A stretch of 64,000 nucleotides of DNA. It comes from PALSA-1316 sp964499365. Its GTDB lineage: Bacteria; Nitrospirota; Thermodesulfovibrionia; Thermodesulfovibrionales; UBA6898. The first letter of the stretch is position 1. Every line of letters begins with the position of its first letter. The notes below the pieces were generated by a model. That model ran no database searches. It was not told where the DNA came from and was given only the letters and a program-made list of their open reading frames with translations. The position numbers and the translations under genes were made by a program. The stretch lies in assembly GCA_964499365.1 (NCBI GenBank), contig CAZCKU010000010.1, positions 112,658 through 176,657 on the forward strand. The letters run 5' to 3'. Of the stretch, positions 25,819 to 34,615 are shown piece by piece.

Positions 25819-27176
25819 CGATTGTCGGCGGCGGGATATCAGGACTGTCGCTGGCCTATTTCATACTGAGCCGGGACCCTTCCGCTGAAATCGTCGTCTT
25901 CGAGTCCGAGCAGCGGCTCGGCGGGAAGATCTGGACGGACAAGGCAGAGGGTTTTCTCTGCGAGGGCGGCGTGAACGGCTTCCTCGACAACAGACCGAAG
26001 ACCCTTGACCTTTCGGCCAGCGTAAAGCTCACCCCGCTGCGGAGCAACGATGCTTCACGCAAAAGGTTCATCTTCTCTGACCGCAGGCTTCAGCGCCTTC
26101 CCGAGTCGCCGCCCGCATTTATGCTGTCAGGGCTTTTGAGTCTTCCGGGAAGGCTGCGCGTCATGGCTGAACCCTTCATCAAGGGAGATGCACGTGATGA
26201 GGAGACTCTGGCGGCATTTGCCCGGCGGAGGCTCGGCAGAGAGGCCTATGAAAAACTGATCGACCCGATGGCCTCCGGAATCTATGCCGGCAACCCCGAG
26301 ACCCTGAGCCTCCGGTCCTGTTTTCCGAAGGTCTATGACCTCGAAAAGAAATACGGGGGGCTGATCCGCGGGATGATAAGCCTCCAGAAGGCAAAGAAAA
26401 AGGCAGGGTCGGCAGAGAAGGTCGGGGCAGGGCCCGGCGGCACCCTGACGTCATATTACCAGGGCATGGCAGAGATGGTCGACGCCCTGAAGGCAGCCCT
26501 CGGAGAAAGGGTCCGGACCGGTTTCAGGGCGGTATCGATCGACAAGTCCGGCCGCGGTTATACCCTGCATTTTGCGGATGGCTCAGGTTTCGAGGCCGCG
26601 ACCGTGGTTCTGGCCGCGCCGGCATATGCCGCCGCAGAGGTTCTCAAGCCGCTGGATACGAGACTCTCCCGGGTCATCTCCGGCATCCCGTACCCGTCGC
26701 TTTCGGTCGTCTGTTTCGGTTATCGCAAGGAAAAAGTCCGGATGTCGCTCGATGGCTTCGGTTTCCTGGTGCCGTCGCGGGAGAAGAGGCAGATCCTCGG
26801 GACGCTCTGGGATTCGAGCATATTTCCGAACCGCGCCCCGGAGGGCCATGTCCTGCTGAGGACAATGGTGGGCGGTGCACGCGCCTCGGCCCTTGCCCGG
26901 GAGAGCGATCCCAAGCTTATAGCGTCGGTGCGGTCTGAGGTCGCCGATATCATGGGGATCAAGGCCGACCCCGACTTTGTCCGGATATACCGCCATGAGA
27001 TGGCGATACCCCAGTATACGGTCGGACATTTTGACCGGATGACCGAGATCGACCAGATACTCACGAAATACCGCAATCTTCATATAACCGGCAATGCATA
27101 CCGGGGGATCGGGGTGAATGACTGCATCGAGAATTCGTGGAAGCTGGCAGAGAAAATAGCCGAAGGGACTGTTTAA
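25806..27176 (+). CDS. hemY: oxygen-dependent protoporphyrinogen (coproporphyrinogen) oxidase, 456 aa
   Basis: A flavoprotein of the HemY/PPOX family. The FAD dinucleotide-binding motif GGGISG is at 8-13, followed by VFESEQRLGGKIWT. The middle has the family block 'DPMASGIYAGNPETLSLRSCFP'. The C-terminal FAD contact reads NAYRGIGVNDCIENS. It oxidises the porphyrinogen ring just before metal insertion by HemH, whose gene it overlaps. Family members of this type normally use O2, which fits a microaerophile; anaerobic electron acceptors are not excluded. Confidence 0.93.
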   Translation: MDRIAIVGGGISGLSLAYFILSRDPSAEIVVFESEQRLGGKIWTDKAEGFLCEGGVNGFLDNRPKTLDLSASVKLTPLRSNDASRKRFIFSDRRLQRLPESPPAFMLSGLLSLPGRLRVMAEPFIKGDARDEETLAAFARRRLGREAYEKLIDPMASGIYAGNPETLSLRSCFPKVYDLEKKYGGLIRGMISLQKAKKKAGSAEKVGAGPGGTLTSYYQGMAEMVDALKAALGERVRTGFRAVSIDKSGRGYTLHFADGSGFEAATVVLAAPAYAAAEVLKPLDTRLSRVISGIPYPSLSVVCFGYRKEKVRMSLDGFGFLVPSREKRQILGTLWDSSIFPNRAPEGHVLLRTMVGGARASALARESDPKLIASVRSEVADIMGIKADPDFVRIYRHEMAIPQYTVGHFDRMTEIDQILTKYRNLHITGNAYRGIGVNDCIENSWKLAEKIAEGTV

Positions 27177-27211
27177 TATTAATAGGTCCATATGTAATCG
27201 GGAAGTTTTAT

Positions 27212-27310
27212 AAAATCCCTCCTAACCTCCCTTTGCCAAAGGGAGGGATAGGTCCCCTCTTTGGCAAAGAGGCCTGCCTGTCCGGTAGACAGGGGCGAGG
27301 GGCGGTTTTT
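27212..27310 (-). repeat. intergenic palindromic element, copy 2
   Basis: The reverse complement of this stretch closely matches copy 1 (B-A order on the minus strand), including CCTCCCTTTG/CAAAGGGAGG and GACAGG hairpins and the T-rich end. It occupies most of the 207-base gap between hemY and the cyclophilin gene. Confidence 0.85.
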
Positions 27311-27383
27311 CTAAGAGAGTGACCATTATTTATGGTCTCCTTAAGTTAAGAGGCAAGACAATATTTTTGAGGAGGAAACAGGA

Positions 27384-27995
27384 ATGAGATTGTTAAAGTT
27401 TGGCTCGGTGGTGCTGTTGGCAGTTTTTCTTGCCGGTACGGTTTCTGCAGCAGAGATGAAATCAAAGGAAATGAAGAACAGTAAATTCAAGCAGGAGGAA
27501 ATAAAGAAGATGTCACAGACTCAGGCAGTAATCGAGACGAAGTTCGGGAGCATTACGCTGAAGTTTTTCCCTGAGGTTGCCCCCAATCATGTGAATAATT
27601 TTGTTGAGCTGGCAAAGAAGGGCTTTTATGACGGGACAACCTTTCACCGTGTCATCCCCGGTTTTATGATCCAGGGTGGAGACCCCAAATCAAAGGATAT
27701 CAACAAGGCTGCGCACGGCACCGGCGGCCCGGGCCATACGGTGAAGGCAGAGTTCAACGACAAACCGCACAAGCGCGGGATACTCTCGATGGCACGGTCC
27801 GCCAATCCGGACAGCGCCGGTTCCCAGTTCTTTATCTGCGTGGCTGATGCCCCCTTTCTCGACCGTCAGTATACGGTCTTTGGCGAGGTGGTTTCGGGCC
27901 TTGACGTGGTAGACAAGATCGTCAGCCAGCCGCGGGACGCCCGTGACAACCCGAACGACCGCGTTGAGATGAAAGTGAAGATAGTGGAGAAGTAG
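27384..27995 (+). CDS. periplasmic cyclophilin-type peptidyl-prolyl isomerase, 203 aa
   Basis: A signal peptide (1-24, ending VSAA) and a Lys-rich spacer precede a complete cyclophilin domain (~50-203). The domain has FHRVIPGFMIQGGDP, 'GILSMARSANPDSAGSQFFI' and 'LDRQYTVFGEVVSGLDVVDKI'. The catalytic Arg, Phe and Gln positions are kept. It should speed proline isomerisation of exported proteins. GAGGAGGAAACAGGA precedes the ATG. It stands alone between a repeat element and a hairpin. Confidence 0.93.
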   Translation: MRLLKFGSVVLLAVFLAGTVSAAEMKSKEMKNSKFKQEEIKKMSQTQAVIETKFGSITLKFFPEVAPNHVNNFVELAKKGFYDGTTFHRVIPGFMIQGGDPKSKDINKAAHGTGGPGHTVKAEFNDKPHKRGILSMARSANPDSAGSQFFICVADAPFLDRQYTVFGEVVSGLDVVDKIVSQPRDARDNPNDRVEMKVKIVEK

Positions 27996-28006
27996 CAGCG
28001 TGTGGT

Positions 28007-28032
28007 CGGGGCGTGGCATGCCATGCCCCGAT
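28007..28032 (+). terminator. hairpin after the cyclophilin gene
   Basis: A 26-base near-perfect palindrome (TCGGGGC...GCCCCGA with GGCATGCC at the centre) starts 11 bases after the stop. No T-run follows. The next 234 bases, up to the DUF465 gene, hold no gene I can support. Confidence 0.5.
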
Positions 28033-28266
28033 CCATTGAAAATTTGGGCGAAAAAAGTTATTGTATAAGCGTATTTACTGACAGCAGGCAGAGAAAAGGA
28101 GAGATGTATTGCTTATCGACTTTCCCCGGTTGCCGGCACATGTCGCTGAAAGAGGTACATTCCCCCCGTCTTGGCGGTTGCACCCCGCACGTTACCTGTC
28201 CTTATACCTGTTATCGGGCCACGGAAGCCCACACGTTCATGAAATAATTTTCAAAAGGAGGCATCT

Positions 28267-28491
28267 TTGAAAGAGCAGGAGATTGTTGACGCGCTGAAGC
28301 AGGAAAACGAAGAGTTTCGCAAGCTGCACGATGAACATCATGTCCTGGATGGTACGCTGGCCGAGATGGACAAAAAGGTCTACCTTACGGCGGAGGAAGA
28401 AGTGGAGCGGAAAAGACTGCAGAAACAGAAACTCTCCAAAAAAGATAGAATGGCCGAAATGGTCAGGGATTACAAGAAGAGCCATCCCTAG
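28267..28491 (+). CDS. DUF465/YdcH-family small coiled-coil protein, 74 aa
   Basis: An all-helical, charged protein with the family pattern: an acidic first helix (FRKLHDEHHVLDGTLAEMDKK), a turn (VYLTAEEE) and a second helix with ERKRLQKQKLSKKDRMAEM. YdcH-type proteins are abundant and of unknown role. The start is TTG at 28267, chosen because AAAAGGAGG lies 7 bases upstream. A terminator hairpin follows the stop. Confidence 0.82.
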   Translation: MKEQEIVDALKQENEEFRKLHDEHHVLDGTLAEMDKKVYLTAEEEVERKRLQKQKLSKKDRMAEMVRDYKKSHP

Positions 28492-28508
28492 GACCCATTA
28501 ATTCCACC

Positions 28509-28530
28509 GGGGCGGCCTCGCGGCCGCCCC
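28509..28530 (+). terminator. G+C-rich terminator hairpin
   Basis: GGGGCGGCC (28509-28517) pairs with GGCCGCCCC (28522-28530) around four bases, 17 bases after the DUF465 stop. A loose T-rich stretch begins at 28544. Confidence 0.65.
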
Positions 28531-28640
28531 GAAGGCTTATAACTTTTTCCGGCTCCTGACTCCGGGCTGGAAACCTCTTTCAAATTCCTATATCATAGAA
28601 GCATTCATTGTCCAGCTGTCAATTCGAAAATACAACAATA

Positions 28641-28662
28641 GTGCGGACTTTTTACGAAGCCG
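28641..28662 (-). repeat. fragment of the 34.1-kb repeat family
   Basis: GTGCGGACTTTTTACGAAGC almost repeats the right end of the element at 34141-34270 (GTATGCGGACTTTTTGCGAA). Only this one end is present, so it is a remnant. It lies 20 bases before the ilvD start and may shape its leader. Confidence 0.5.
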
Positions 28663-28682
28663 ATAGAAGGGGGTAGTATATT

Positions 28683-30335
28683 ATGAGAAGCAGCATGATC
28701 AAAGAGGGCCTTGAGCGCCTTCCGCACCGGGCACTGCTGTATGCGACCGGCATTCCCAAGTCAGAGATGGGCAAGCCGTTTATCGGCGTTGCCACCAGTT
28801 TCACCGACCTGATCGCCGGACATATCGGCATGCGGGACCTTGAACGATATATTGAAAAGGGCGTGCATGCAGGCGGCGGGTACCCGTTTTTCTTCGGCAT
28901 CCCGGGCATCTGCGACGGCATCGCGATGGGGCACCGCGGGATGCATTACTCGCTGGCCTCGCGTGAGCTGATTGCGGATATGGTCGAGACGGTTGCCGAG
29001 GCGCACCGTCTGGACGGGCTCGTGCTGCTGACCAACTGTGACAAAATCACCCCCGGCATGCTGATGGCCGCCGGACGCCTGAATATCCCCTCGATTATCG
29101 TCACCGCCGGGCCCATGTACTCGGGCCGTTATAAGGGCAGAAGGCTGAACCTGACGAGCGACACCTTCGAGGCTGTCGGGAAATTCAAGCGGGGTCTCAT
29201 CAAGAAAGAGGAGCTCGACAACCTTGAGATGTGCGCCTGCCCCGGGGCGGGATCCTGCCAGGGCATGTACACGGCAAACACCATGGCCTGCGTGACCGAG
29301 TCGCTCGGTATGAGCCTCGAAGGATGCGCCACGGCCCTTGCGGTGTCATCAAAGAAGCGGCGGCTGGCCTTTGAGAGCGGCAGCCGGATTGTCGAACTGG
29401 TGAAGAAGAACATCACCCCGAGAAAGATCATGACGATGAAGGCGTTCGAGAATGCAGTGAGGGTTGATCTTGCGCTCGGAGGTTCGACGAATACCGTCCT
29501 GCATATTCCGGCCATCGCGCACGATGCGGGCATCAAACTGCCGCTTGAGATCTTCGACCGTCTTGCGAGGACCACCCCGCATATCGCGAGCATGCTTCCC
29601 GGAGGCCCGGTCTATATGGAGGACCTGGACAACGCCGGCGGCATCCCCGCTGTCCTGAAGAGGCTGAAAGAGAAATTGAACAATACGATTACGGTCAGCG
29701 GCAAGAAGATATTTGCGATAGCAGATTCTGCTGCGATCCATGACGAGGAGGTGATCCGCCCCCTGTCCAGGGCCCACCACAAGCAGGGCGGGATTGCGAT
29801 ACTCAAGGGCAACCTGGCCCCTGACGGTGCGGTCGTCAAGCAGTCGGCGGTCTCTGCAGGAATGATGCAGTTCCGGGGAACGGCCATTGTCTTTGACTCC
29901 GAAGAGGCGGCGATGAAGGCGATCATCGGCGGGCGGGTGAAGTCGGGACATGTGGTGGTTATCCGTTACGAGGGGCCGAAGGGCGGTCCGGGGATGCGCG
30001 AGATGCTCTCGCCGACCTCGGCTATTGCAGGCATGGGGCTGAGTGAATCTGTCGCCCTGATCACCGACGGCCGGTTCTCGGGCGGGACGCGCGGGCCATG
30101 CATCGGCCATGTATCGCCCGAGGCGATGGAGGGTGGACCGATCGCGCTTGTCAAGGACGGGGACATCATCGACATCGACATTCCGAAGCGCATGCTGGCC
30201 CTGGTCCTTCCGGAGGATGTGATGGCAAAACGGCTGAAGGCCTGGAAAAAGCCTCAGCCGAAGATCAGGACAGGCTATCTGTCGCGTTACGCCCGGTTCG
30301 TCAGCTCTGCCGGCGAAGGCGCGATCATGAAATAA
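28683..30335 (+). CDS. ilvD: dihydroxy-acid dehydratase, 550 aa
   Basis: An Fe-S dehydratase of branched-chain amino acid synthesis that converts 2,3-dihydroxy-isovalerate or -methylvalerate to the 2-oxo acids. Cluster cysteines lie in FGIPGICDG, LLTNCDKITPG and CACPGAGSCQGMYTANTM. The C-terminal active-site region is DGRFSGGTRGPCIGHVSPEA. Full family length. AGAAGGGGG lies 8 bases upstream of the ATG. The other ilv genes are not in this window. Confidence 0.95.
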   Translation: MRSSMIKEGLERLPHRALLYATGIPKSEMGKPFIGVATSFTDLIAGHIGMRDLERYIEKGVHAGGGYPFFFGIPGICDGIAMGHRGMHYSLASRELIADMVETVAEAHRLDGLVLLTNCDKITPGMLMAAGRLNIPSIIVTAGPMYSGRYKGRRLNLTSDTFEAVGKFKRGLIKKEELDNLEMCACPGAGSCQGMYTANTMACVTESLGMSLEGCATALAVSSKKRRLAFESGSRIVELVKKNITPRKIMTMKAFENAVRVDLALGGSTNTVLHIPAIAHDAGIKLPLEIFDRLARTTPHIASMLPGGPVYMEDLDNAGGIPAVLKRLKEKLNNTITVSGKKIFAIADSAAIHDEEVIRPLSRAHHKQGGIAILKGNLAPDGAVVKQSAVSAGMMQFRGTAIVFDSEEAAMKAIIGGRVKSGHVVVIRYEGPKGGPGMREMLSPTSAIAGMGLSESVALITDGRFSGGTRGPCIGHVSPEAMEGGPIALVKDGDIIDIDIPKRMLALVLPEDVMAKRLKAWKKPQPKIRTGYLSRYARFVSSAGEGAIMK

Positions 30336-30380
30336 ATCTGTTCAGGGATTGGAGTGGGTATTGTAAAACTCTGATTGCAG

Positions 30381-30501
30381 TCAGTTCCTCCCTTTGGCAA
30401 AGGGAGGGCAGGAGGGATTTTATGAATTGTAAAAAATCTCCCCTCACCCCTGTCTGCCGGACAGGAAGGCCTCTTTTCCAAAGAGGGGAACGAGGAACTG
30501 A
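30381..30501 (+). repeat. intergenic palindromic element, copy 3 (halves permuted)
   Basis: Half A (30387-30421, CCTCCCTTTG/CAAAGGGAGG, GGAGGGATTTTAT) comes before half B (30436-30488, CTGTCTGCCGGACAGG, AAGAGGGG), the reverse of copies 1 and 2. The copy is bounded by perfect 10-base inverted repeats, TCAGTTCCTC (30381-30390) and GAGGAACTGA (30492-30501), which look like the true ends of a mobile unit. Confidence 0.85.
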
Positions 30502-30589
30502 CCGCTAAGATGTAATCATTGTGTCTGCTGCCGGTCACATGGTACACTATTTTCCCTGATTTATAGAGCAAAGAGGTTCTCATTCAACA

Positions 30590-32047
30590 ATGAACAAGAC
30601 AATAAAGAAGATACTGATCGCCAACCGGGGAGTCCCCGCGGTGCGGATCATGCATACCTGCCGGGACCGGCAGATACCCACGACTGCGGTCTACAGCGAT
30701 CCCGACAGGCTGGCGCACCACGTCTTCATGGCGGATGCTGCGGTGCATATCGGCGAGGCCCCGCCGGCGGAATCCTACCTGAACATGGACAAGATGGTCC
30801 AGGCGGCCCTGAAGAGCGGCTCTGACGCTATCCACCCCGGATGGGGTTTCCTGGCCGAGAACGAGGCCTTTGCGCAGAAGGTGATCGATGCTGGTCTCAC
30901 CTGGATAGGGCCGTCTCCGGAGGTTATCCGGATGATGGGCGACAAGATCCAGGCAAAGCTGCTTGCTCAGAAGGCGAACGTTCCGACGATTCCCGGCATC
31001 AGCAGCGTCACCACGGTCGAAGAGATCAGGCGGTGGATGGACGACGAGCATGTCCAGTTCCCGATCATGATAAAGGCGGCAGCAGGCGGCGGCGGCAAGG
31101 GCATGGTCAAGGTTGAAAACCACGGGCAGATGGCCACGGCCTTTGCACAGACCCGTTCGGAGGCAAAGAAGTCCTTTGGCGATGAGACGGTGCTGGTCGA
31201 GAAATATATCGAGCGGGGAAGGCATATCGAGGTGCAGATCGTGGCCGACCAGCACGGCAGCGTGGTCCATCTGTACGAGCGGGAGTGTACGATCCAGAGG
31301 CGGAACCAGAAGGTGATCGAGGAGGCCCCCTCCCCGTCGCTTGACGACGACCTGCGGCAGGAACTCTGCTTTACGGCTACCCGCCTGATGAGAGAGATCG
31401 GGTATACGACCGCCGGGACGGTCGAATTCATCTTTGATTCAGCCACGAAGAAGTTCTATTTTCTGGAGGTGAATACGCGGCTCCAGGTGGAACACGGCAT
31501 CACCGAGCTGATCACCGGCCTTGATATCGTCGGCATCATGATCGATGTGGCAGAGGGCAGACCGCTGCCCTTCAGGCAGAACGACATCCATCCCAACCGC
31601 TGGGCGCTCGAAGTGCGGCTCAATGCCGAAGACCCGAAGACCTTCAGCCCGTCCTTCGGGACTATTACGCGTCTGCAGACGCCGATGGGGCCGAATGTCA
31701 GGGTCGCCTCGGGTGTCTATGAAGGGGCTGACATACCCCCCTACTATGACTCCCTGTTCATGCTGCTGATGACGGCCGGCGCAGACAGAAAGGATGCCCT
31801 GCGGGTCATGGACCGCTCGCTCGGCAGAAACCTCAGGGTGGAGGGCGTCAAGACGCTGCAGCCGCTTCTCCTGAGCATTATCAGGCATCCCGCGTTTATC
31901 GAGGGCGATTTTTCTACCCGGTTTATCGAGGAGCATATGGACGAACTCATCTCCCGCTTCAGGGAAAAAAACAGTGAGGATGAAGTGCTGAAGATAGCGC
32001 GGCATGTTGCCGAGATCTCGGCGCTCGGGCCCCAGAAATGGATGTAA
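30590..32047 (+). CDS. biotin carboxylase subunit of a biotin-dependent carboxylase, 485 aa
   Basis: The three-part biotin carboxylase is complete. The N-domain has KKILIANRGVPAVRIMHTC. The ATP-grasp has IKAAAGGGGKGM, HIEVQI and the catalytic 'EVNTRLQVEHG', where the usual Pro after the His is Gly. The C-domain follows. It carboxylates the biotin of the partner BCCP with bicarbonate and ATP. Its end overlaps the carboxyltransferase gene by 10 bases. The pair looks like a two-subunit pyruvate or 2-oxo-acid carboxylase; the substrate is set by the next gene. Confidence 0.92.
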   Translation: MNKTIKKILIANRGVPAVRIMHTCRDRQIPTTAVYSDPDRLAHHVFMADAAVHIGEAPPAESYLNMDKMVQAALKSGSDAIHPGWGFLAENEAFAQKVIDAGLTWIGPSPEVIRMMGDKIQAKLLAQKANVPTIPGISSVTTVEEIRRWMDDEHVQFPIMIKAAAGGGGKGMVKVENHGQMATAFAQTRSEAKKSFGDETVLVEKYIERGRHIEVQIVADQHGSVVHLYERECTIQRRNQKVIEEAPSPSLDDDLRQELCFTATRLMREIGYTTAGTVEFIFDSATKKFYFLEVNTRLQVEHGITELITGLDIVGIMIDVAEGRPLPFRQNDIHPNRWALEVRLNAEDPKTFSPSFGTITRLQTPMGPNVRVASGVYEGADIPPYYDSLFMLLMTAGADRKDALRVMDRSLGRNLRVEGVKTLQPLLLSIIRHPAFIEGDFSTRFIEEHMDELISRFREKNSEDEVLKIARHVAEISALGPQKWM

Positions 32048-34104
32048 CCTCAGGAAAGTTGCCGGTCTCCGGTCCGCGGCCGCCGGTACCCTCTGCGGTC
32101 TTCGCACGCCCCGGGATGTCTGCCCGCGAGATCGTCAGCGCAGTCCGTTCTCTCGACGGCGTCTGCCTCACCTCTGTCGGCATGCGGGATGCCGGCCAGT
32201 CCGATTTCAAGAACCGCCACAGGATATACGACCTCAAGACCCTTGCCCCCTATTATGAGAAGATGGGGCTCTTCAGCGCCGAATGTCACGGCGGTGCCCG
32301 GTGGCATGTCGGCATCATGAACAGGAGAGAGAACCCCTTTGAGGAGGTGGCCCTCCTGAGGGAGCTGATGCCGGATGTCCTGCTCCAGACGCTTATCAGG
32401 GAGACCAGCCTGTTCGGGTACCGGCCCTATCCGAAGAACGTCATCGAGCATGTCGTGGCAAGGGTCGACATCGACGTCTGGAGATGCTTTTCCTTTCTGA
32501 ACGATATCAGGAACATGCGTTCCGTGGCAGAGGTGGTCATGAAACGGGGACGGCTTTTCGAGCCGACGATCTCCTTTACTGCCGCTGACTGGGCCACGGA
32601 CGACTATTACCTCGGGGTGGTCCGGGAGATCCTGGACCTCTGCTCCGGGACCGGAGAGATCGTCCTCTGCATTAAAGACATGGCAGGGGTCGGGGACATA
32701 ACCCGCATCCACAATCTTATCGACGCGATAAAACAGAAATACCCGGAACTGGTTGTCCAGTATCACCGGCATATCACCGACGGGCTTGCGCTGCCTGCAC
32801 TGCTTTCTGCCGCCCGCGCCGGTGCGCAGATCTTCGACGTTGAAGAAGACTCCCTGATCCGTTTTTACGGACACCCCCCGATACTGGGTGTTCAGGCCTA
32901 CTTCGAGGAGTCAGGCATCCGCGTGCATCTCGACCGCAAAGAGGCGGTGGCGGCAGTCCAGAAGGTGCGCGAATGGATCGGCGGCTATGAATGGGCCGAA
33001 TCGCCCTTCAAGGGCTACGACCATACGGTAACCCTGCACCGGATGCCCGGAGGCGCCTTCCCCAGTTCCTTCGAGCAGGCGGACAAAGGCGAGTTTCTCC
33101 ACCTGATGCCGGCGATACTGAAGATCATGGCGCTCTACAACCGGATCGTGAAATATTTCGATGTCACCCCCGGGTCCCAGATCACCTGGGTCACCTGCAG
33201 CGGCATTGTCAACCGCTATGCAAAGGAAAGGGGCGATGCCGGGGTGCGTCACGTTACGGAACTGCTCACCAGGTTCGTCGAGGAGCAGGGCCAGGATTTT
33301 GCGGCAATGGAAAGGCACGAGCAGGACGAACTGCTGCTGCTCTTCCGGAGCGCCCCGGGAGATTTCAAGAACCTGCTGCTGGGGAATTACGGCAAGCTTC
33401 CGGTGGGCTGGCCGGCCGAGTGGGTCTACAAAAGCACCTTCGGGGAAGAGTGGGAACAGAAGATGGCGGAACGGAAGGATCTCTCTCCTCTCGACCTTCT
33501 CAGGGATGACGACCTCGAAAGACTGAGAGAGGGGCTTCATGATGCCATCGGCAGGGCGGCGACGGAGGAGGAGTTCATCCTCTTCCTGATGCACCCCAAA
33601 GACGCCGTGGACTATATCGTCTTCAAGGAGAAGTACGGGGAGGCGCCGCTGGTGCTTCCGACGGATGTGTGGCGGGAAGGGCTGAAGAAACCGGGAGACC
33701 GGGTCGACTTTGAGCTCTGGGGCAAACCCTATTCGATCGAACTGGTCTCGGTCGGGGCGGAGCATGACGGCATCATTCATGTGGTGATGCGGGTGAACAA
33801 CAAGACGCGGGTCTACCCGGTCGAAACCCCGCGGGCGAAGAAGACCGAGATCAGGATGGCCAAGGGTCCGGGGGAGGTCGGCGCCCCGATCAACGGCAAT
33901 GTCTGGAGAATAGGGAACCCTGAACGGGGGGTGCTGCGGGCTGGCGACATCGTTCACAAGGGCGAGGAGATCGTGAACCTCGAGGCGATGAAGATGGAAA
34001 ATGCGGTGCTGGCGCCCTTTGATGCACAGATTACCGAGGTCTGCGTCAAACTGAATGAAACGGTCCAGGAGGGCCAGCTCCTGTTTGTACTCGAAAAGGT
34101 CTGA
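32038..34104 (+). CDS. carboxyltransferase-BCCP subunit (pyruvate/oxo-acid carboxylase B-like), 688 aa
   Basis: A TIM-barrel carboxyltransferase, a conserved carboxylase (PYC/OADA) domain and a C-terminal biotinyl domain. Biotin would attach to K652 in EAMKMEN, 36 residues from the end, the normal spacing. The barrel keeps RDAGQS (usual 'RDxxQS') and the metal-binding H-x-H as YHRHITDG where pyruvate carboxylases have LHTHDTSG. This departure means the substrate (pyruvate, 2-oxoglutarate, oxaloacetate) should not be assumed. The start overlaps the preceding gene and has no separate ribosome-binding site, which suggests coupling. Confidence 0.85.
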   Translation: MDVTSGKLPVSGPRPPVPSAVFARPGMSAREIVSAVRSLDGVCLTSVGMRDAGQSDFKNRHRIYDLKTLAPYYEKMGLFSAECHGGARWHVGIMNRRENPFEEVALLRELMPDVLLQTLIRETSLFGYRPYPKNVIEHVVARVDIDVWRCFSFLNDIRNMRSVAEVVMKRGRLFEPTISFTAADWATDDYYLGVVREILDLCSGTGEIVLCIKDMAGVGDITRIHNLIDAIKQKYPELVVQYHRHITDGLALPALLSAARAGAQIFDVEEDSLIRFYGHPPILGVQAYFEESGIRVHLDRKEAVAAVQKVREWIGGYEWAESPFKGYDHTVTLHRMPGGAFPSSFEQADKGEFLHLMPAILKIMALYNRIVKYFDVTPGSQITWVTCSGIVNRYAKERGDAGVRHVTELLTRFVEEQGQDFAAMERHEQDELLLLFRSAPGDFKNLLLGNYGKLPVGWPAEWVYKSTFGEEWEQKMAERKDLSPLDLLRDDDLERLREGLHDAIGRAATEEEFILFLMHPKDAVDYIVFKEKYGEAPLVLPTDVWREGLKKPGDRVDFELWGKPYSIELVSVGAEHDGIIHVVMRVNNKTRVYPVETPRAKKTEIRMAKGPGEVGAPINGNVWRIGNPERGVLRAGDIVHKGEEIVNLEAMKMENAVLAPFDAQITEVCVKLNETVQEGQLLFVLEKV

Positions 34105-34140
34105 GTCCCCTAACCCTGACAAACTCGTAAAAAGTTAAAA

Positions 34141-34270
34141 GTGAGACGGGTTTGAAAAAGTTCGGAGACAAGGCGCCCAAGAAATGAGGAATGAGGCGTA
34201 CTTGCTGGTACGTCGCAGTGACAAGTTTTGAAGCGCAACGCTGTATGCGGACTTTTTGCGAACCCGTCAC
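34141..34270. repeat. 130-base terminal-inverted-repeat intergenic element
   Basis: The left end (GTGAGACGGGTTTGAAAAAG) and the reverse complement of the right end (GTGACGGGTTCGCAAAAAG) match at nearly every base. An internal hairpin GTAC-rich block lies at ~34198-34213. A partial further end (AAACTCGTAAAAAGT, 34121-34135) sits just outside. It resembles miniature elements I recall from Desulfobacterota and Nitrospirota intergenic regions. It separates the carboxylase operon from rpsO. Confidence 0.75.
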
Positions 34271-34343
34271 GCTTTACAGGACAGGGGCTACTGTGCTAAT
34301 CTTTAAGACGCATTAATCAATATATTATAGGGTGGTGATTTCA

Positions 34344-34610
34344 ATGGGAATCGAAAAGAACAAGACAGAGATTATTCAAAACTACAAGATTCACGAGAAG
34401 GACACAGGCTCGCCGGAGGTGCAGATTGCCATCCTCAGTGAACGGATAGGGTATCTTACGGAGCATTTCAGAATGCATCCCAAGGATCACCACTCCAGGC
34501 GCGGGCTTCTTATGCTGGTTGCTCAGAGAAGAAAGTTGCTCGATTATTTAAAAAGAACAGGAAAAGAGCGGTACGATACAATCATCAGCCGACTCGGCAT
34601 AAGGAAATAG
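34344..34610 (+). CDS. rpsO: 30S ribosomal protein S15, 88 aa
   Basis: A full-length S15 with its rRNA-contact blocks: HEKDTGSPEVQIAILSERI, 'HPKDHHSRRGLLMLVAQRR' and LLDYLKRTG. The frame is open four codons upstream, but ATG 34344 is preceded by GGGTGGTGATT at the right distance. It is followed 5 bases later by pnp, the classic rpsO-pnp arrangement. Confidence 0.97.
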   Translation: MGIEKNKTEIIQNYKIHEKDTGSPEVQIAILSERIGYLTEHFRMHPKDHHSRRGLLMLVAQRRKLLDYLKRTGKERYDTIISRLGIRK

Positions 34611-34615
34611 ACTAC

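Noticed and set aside
28002..28247. 81-codon frame between the cyclophilin and DUF465 genes
   Set aside because: It begins inside a hairpin, is Cys/His-rich without pattern and has no ribosome-binding site.
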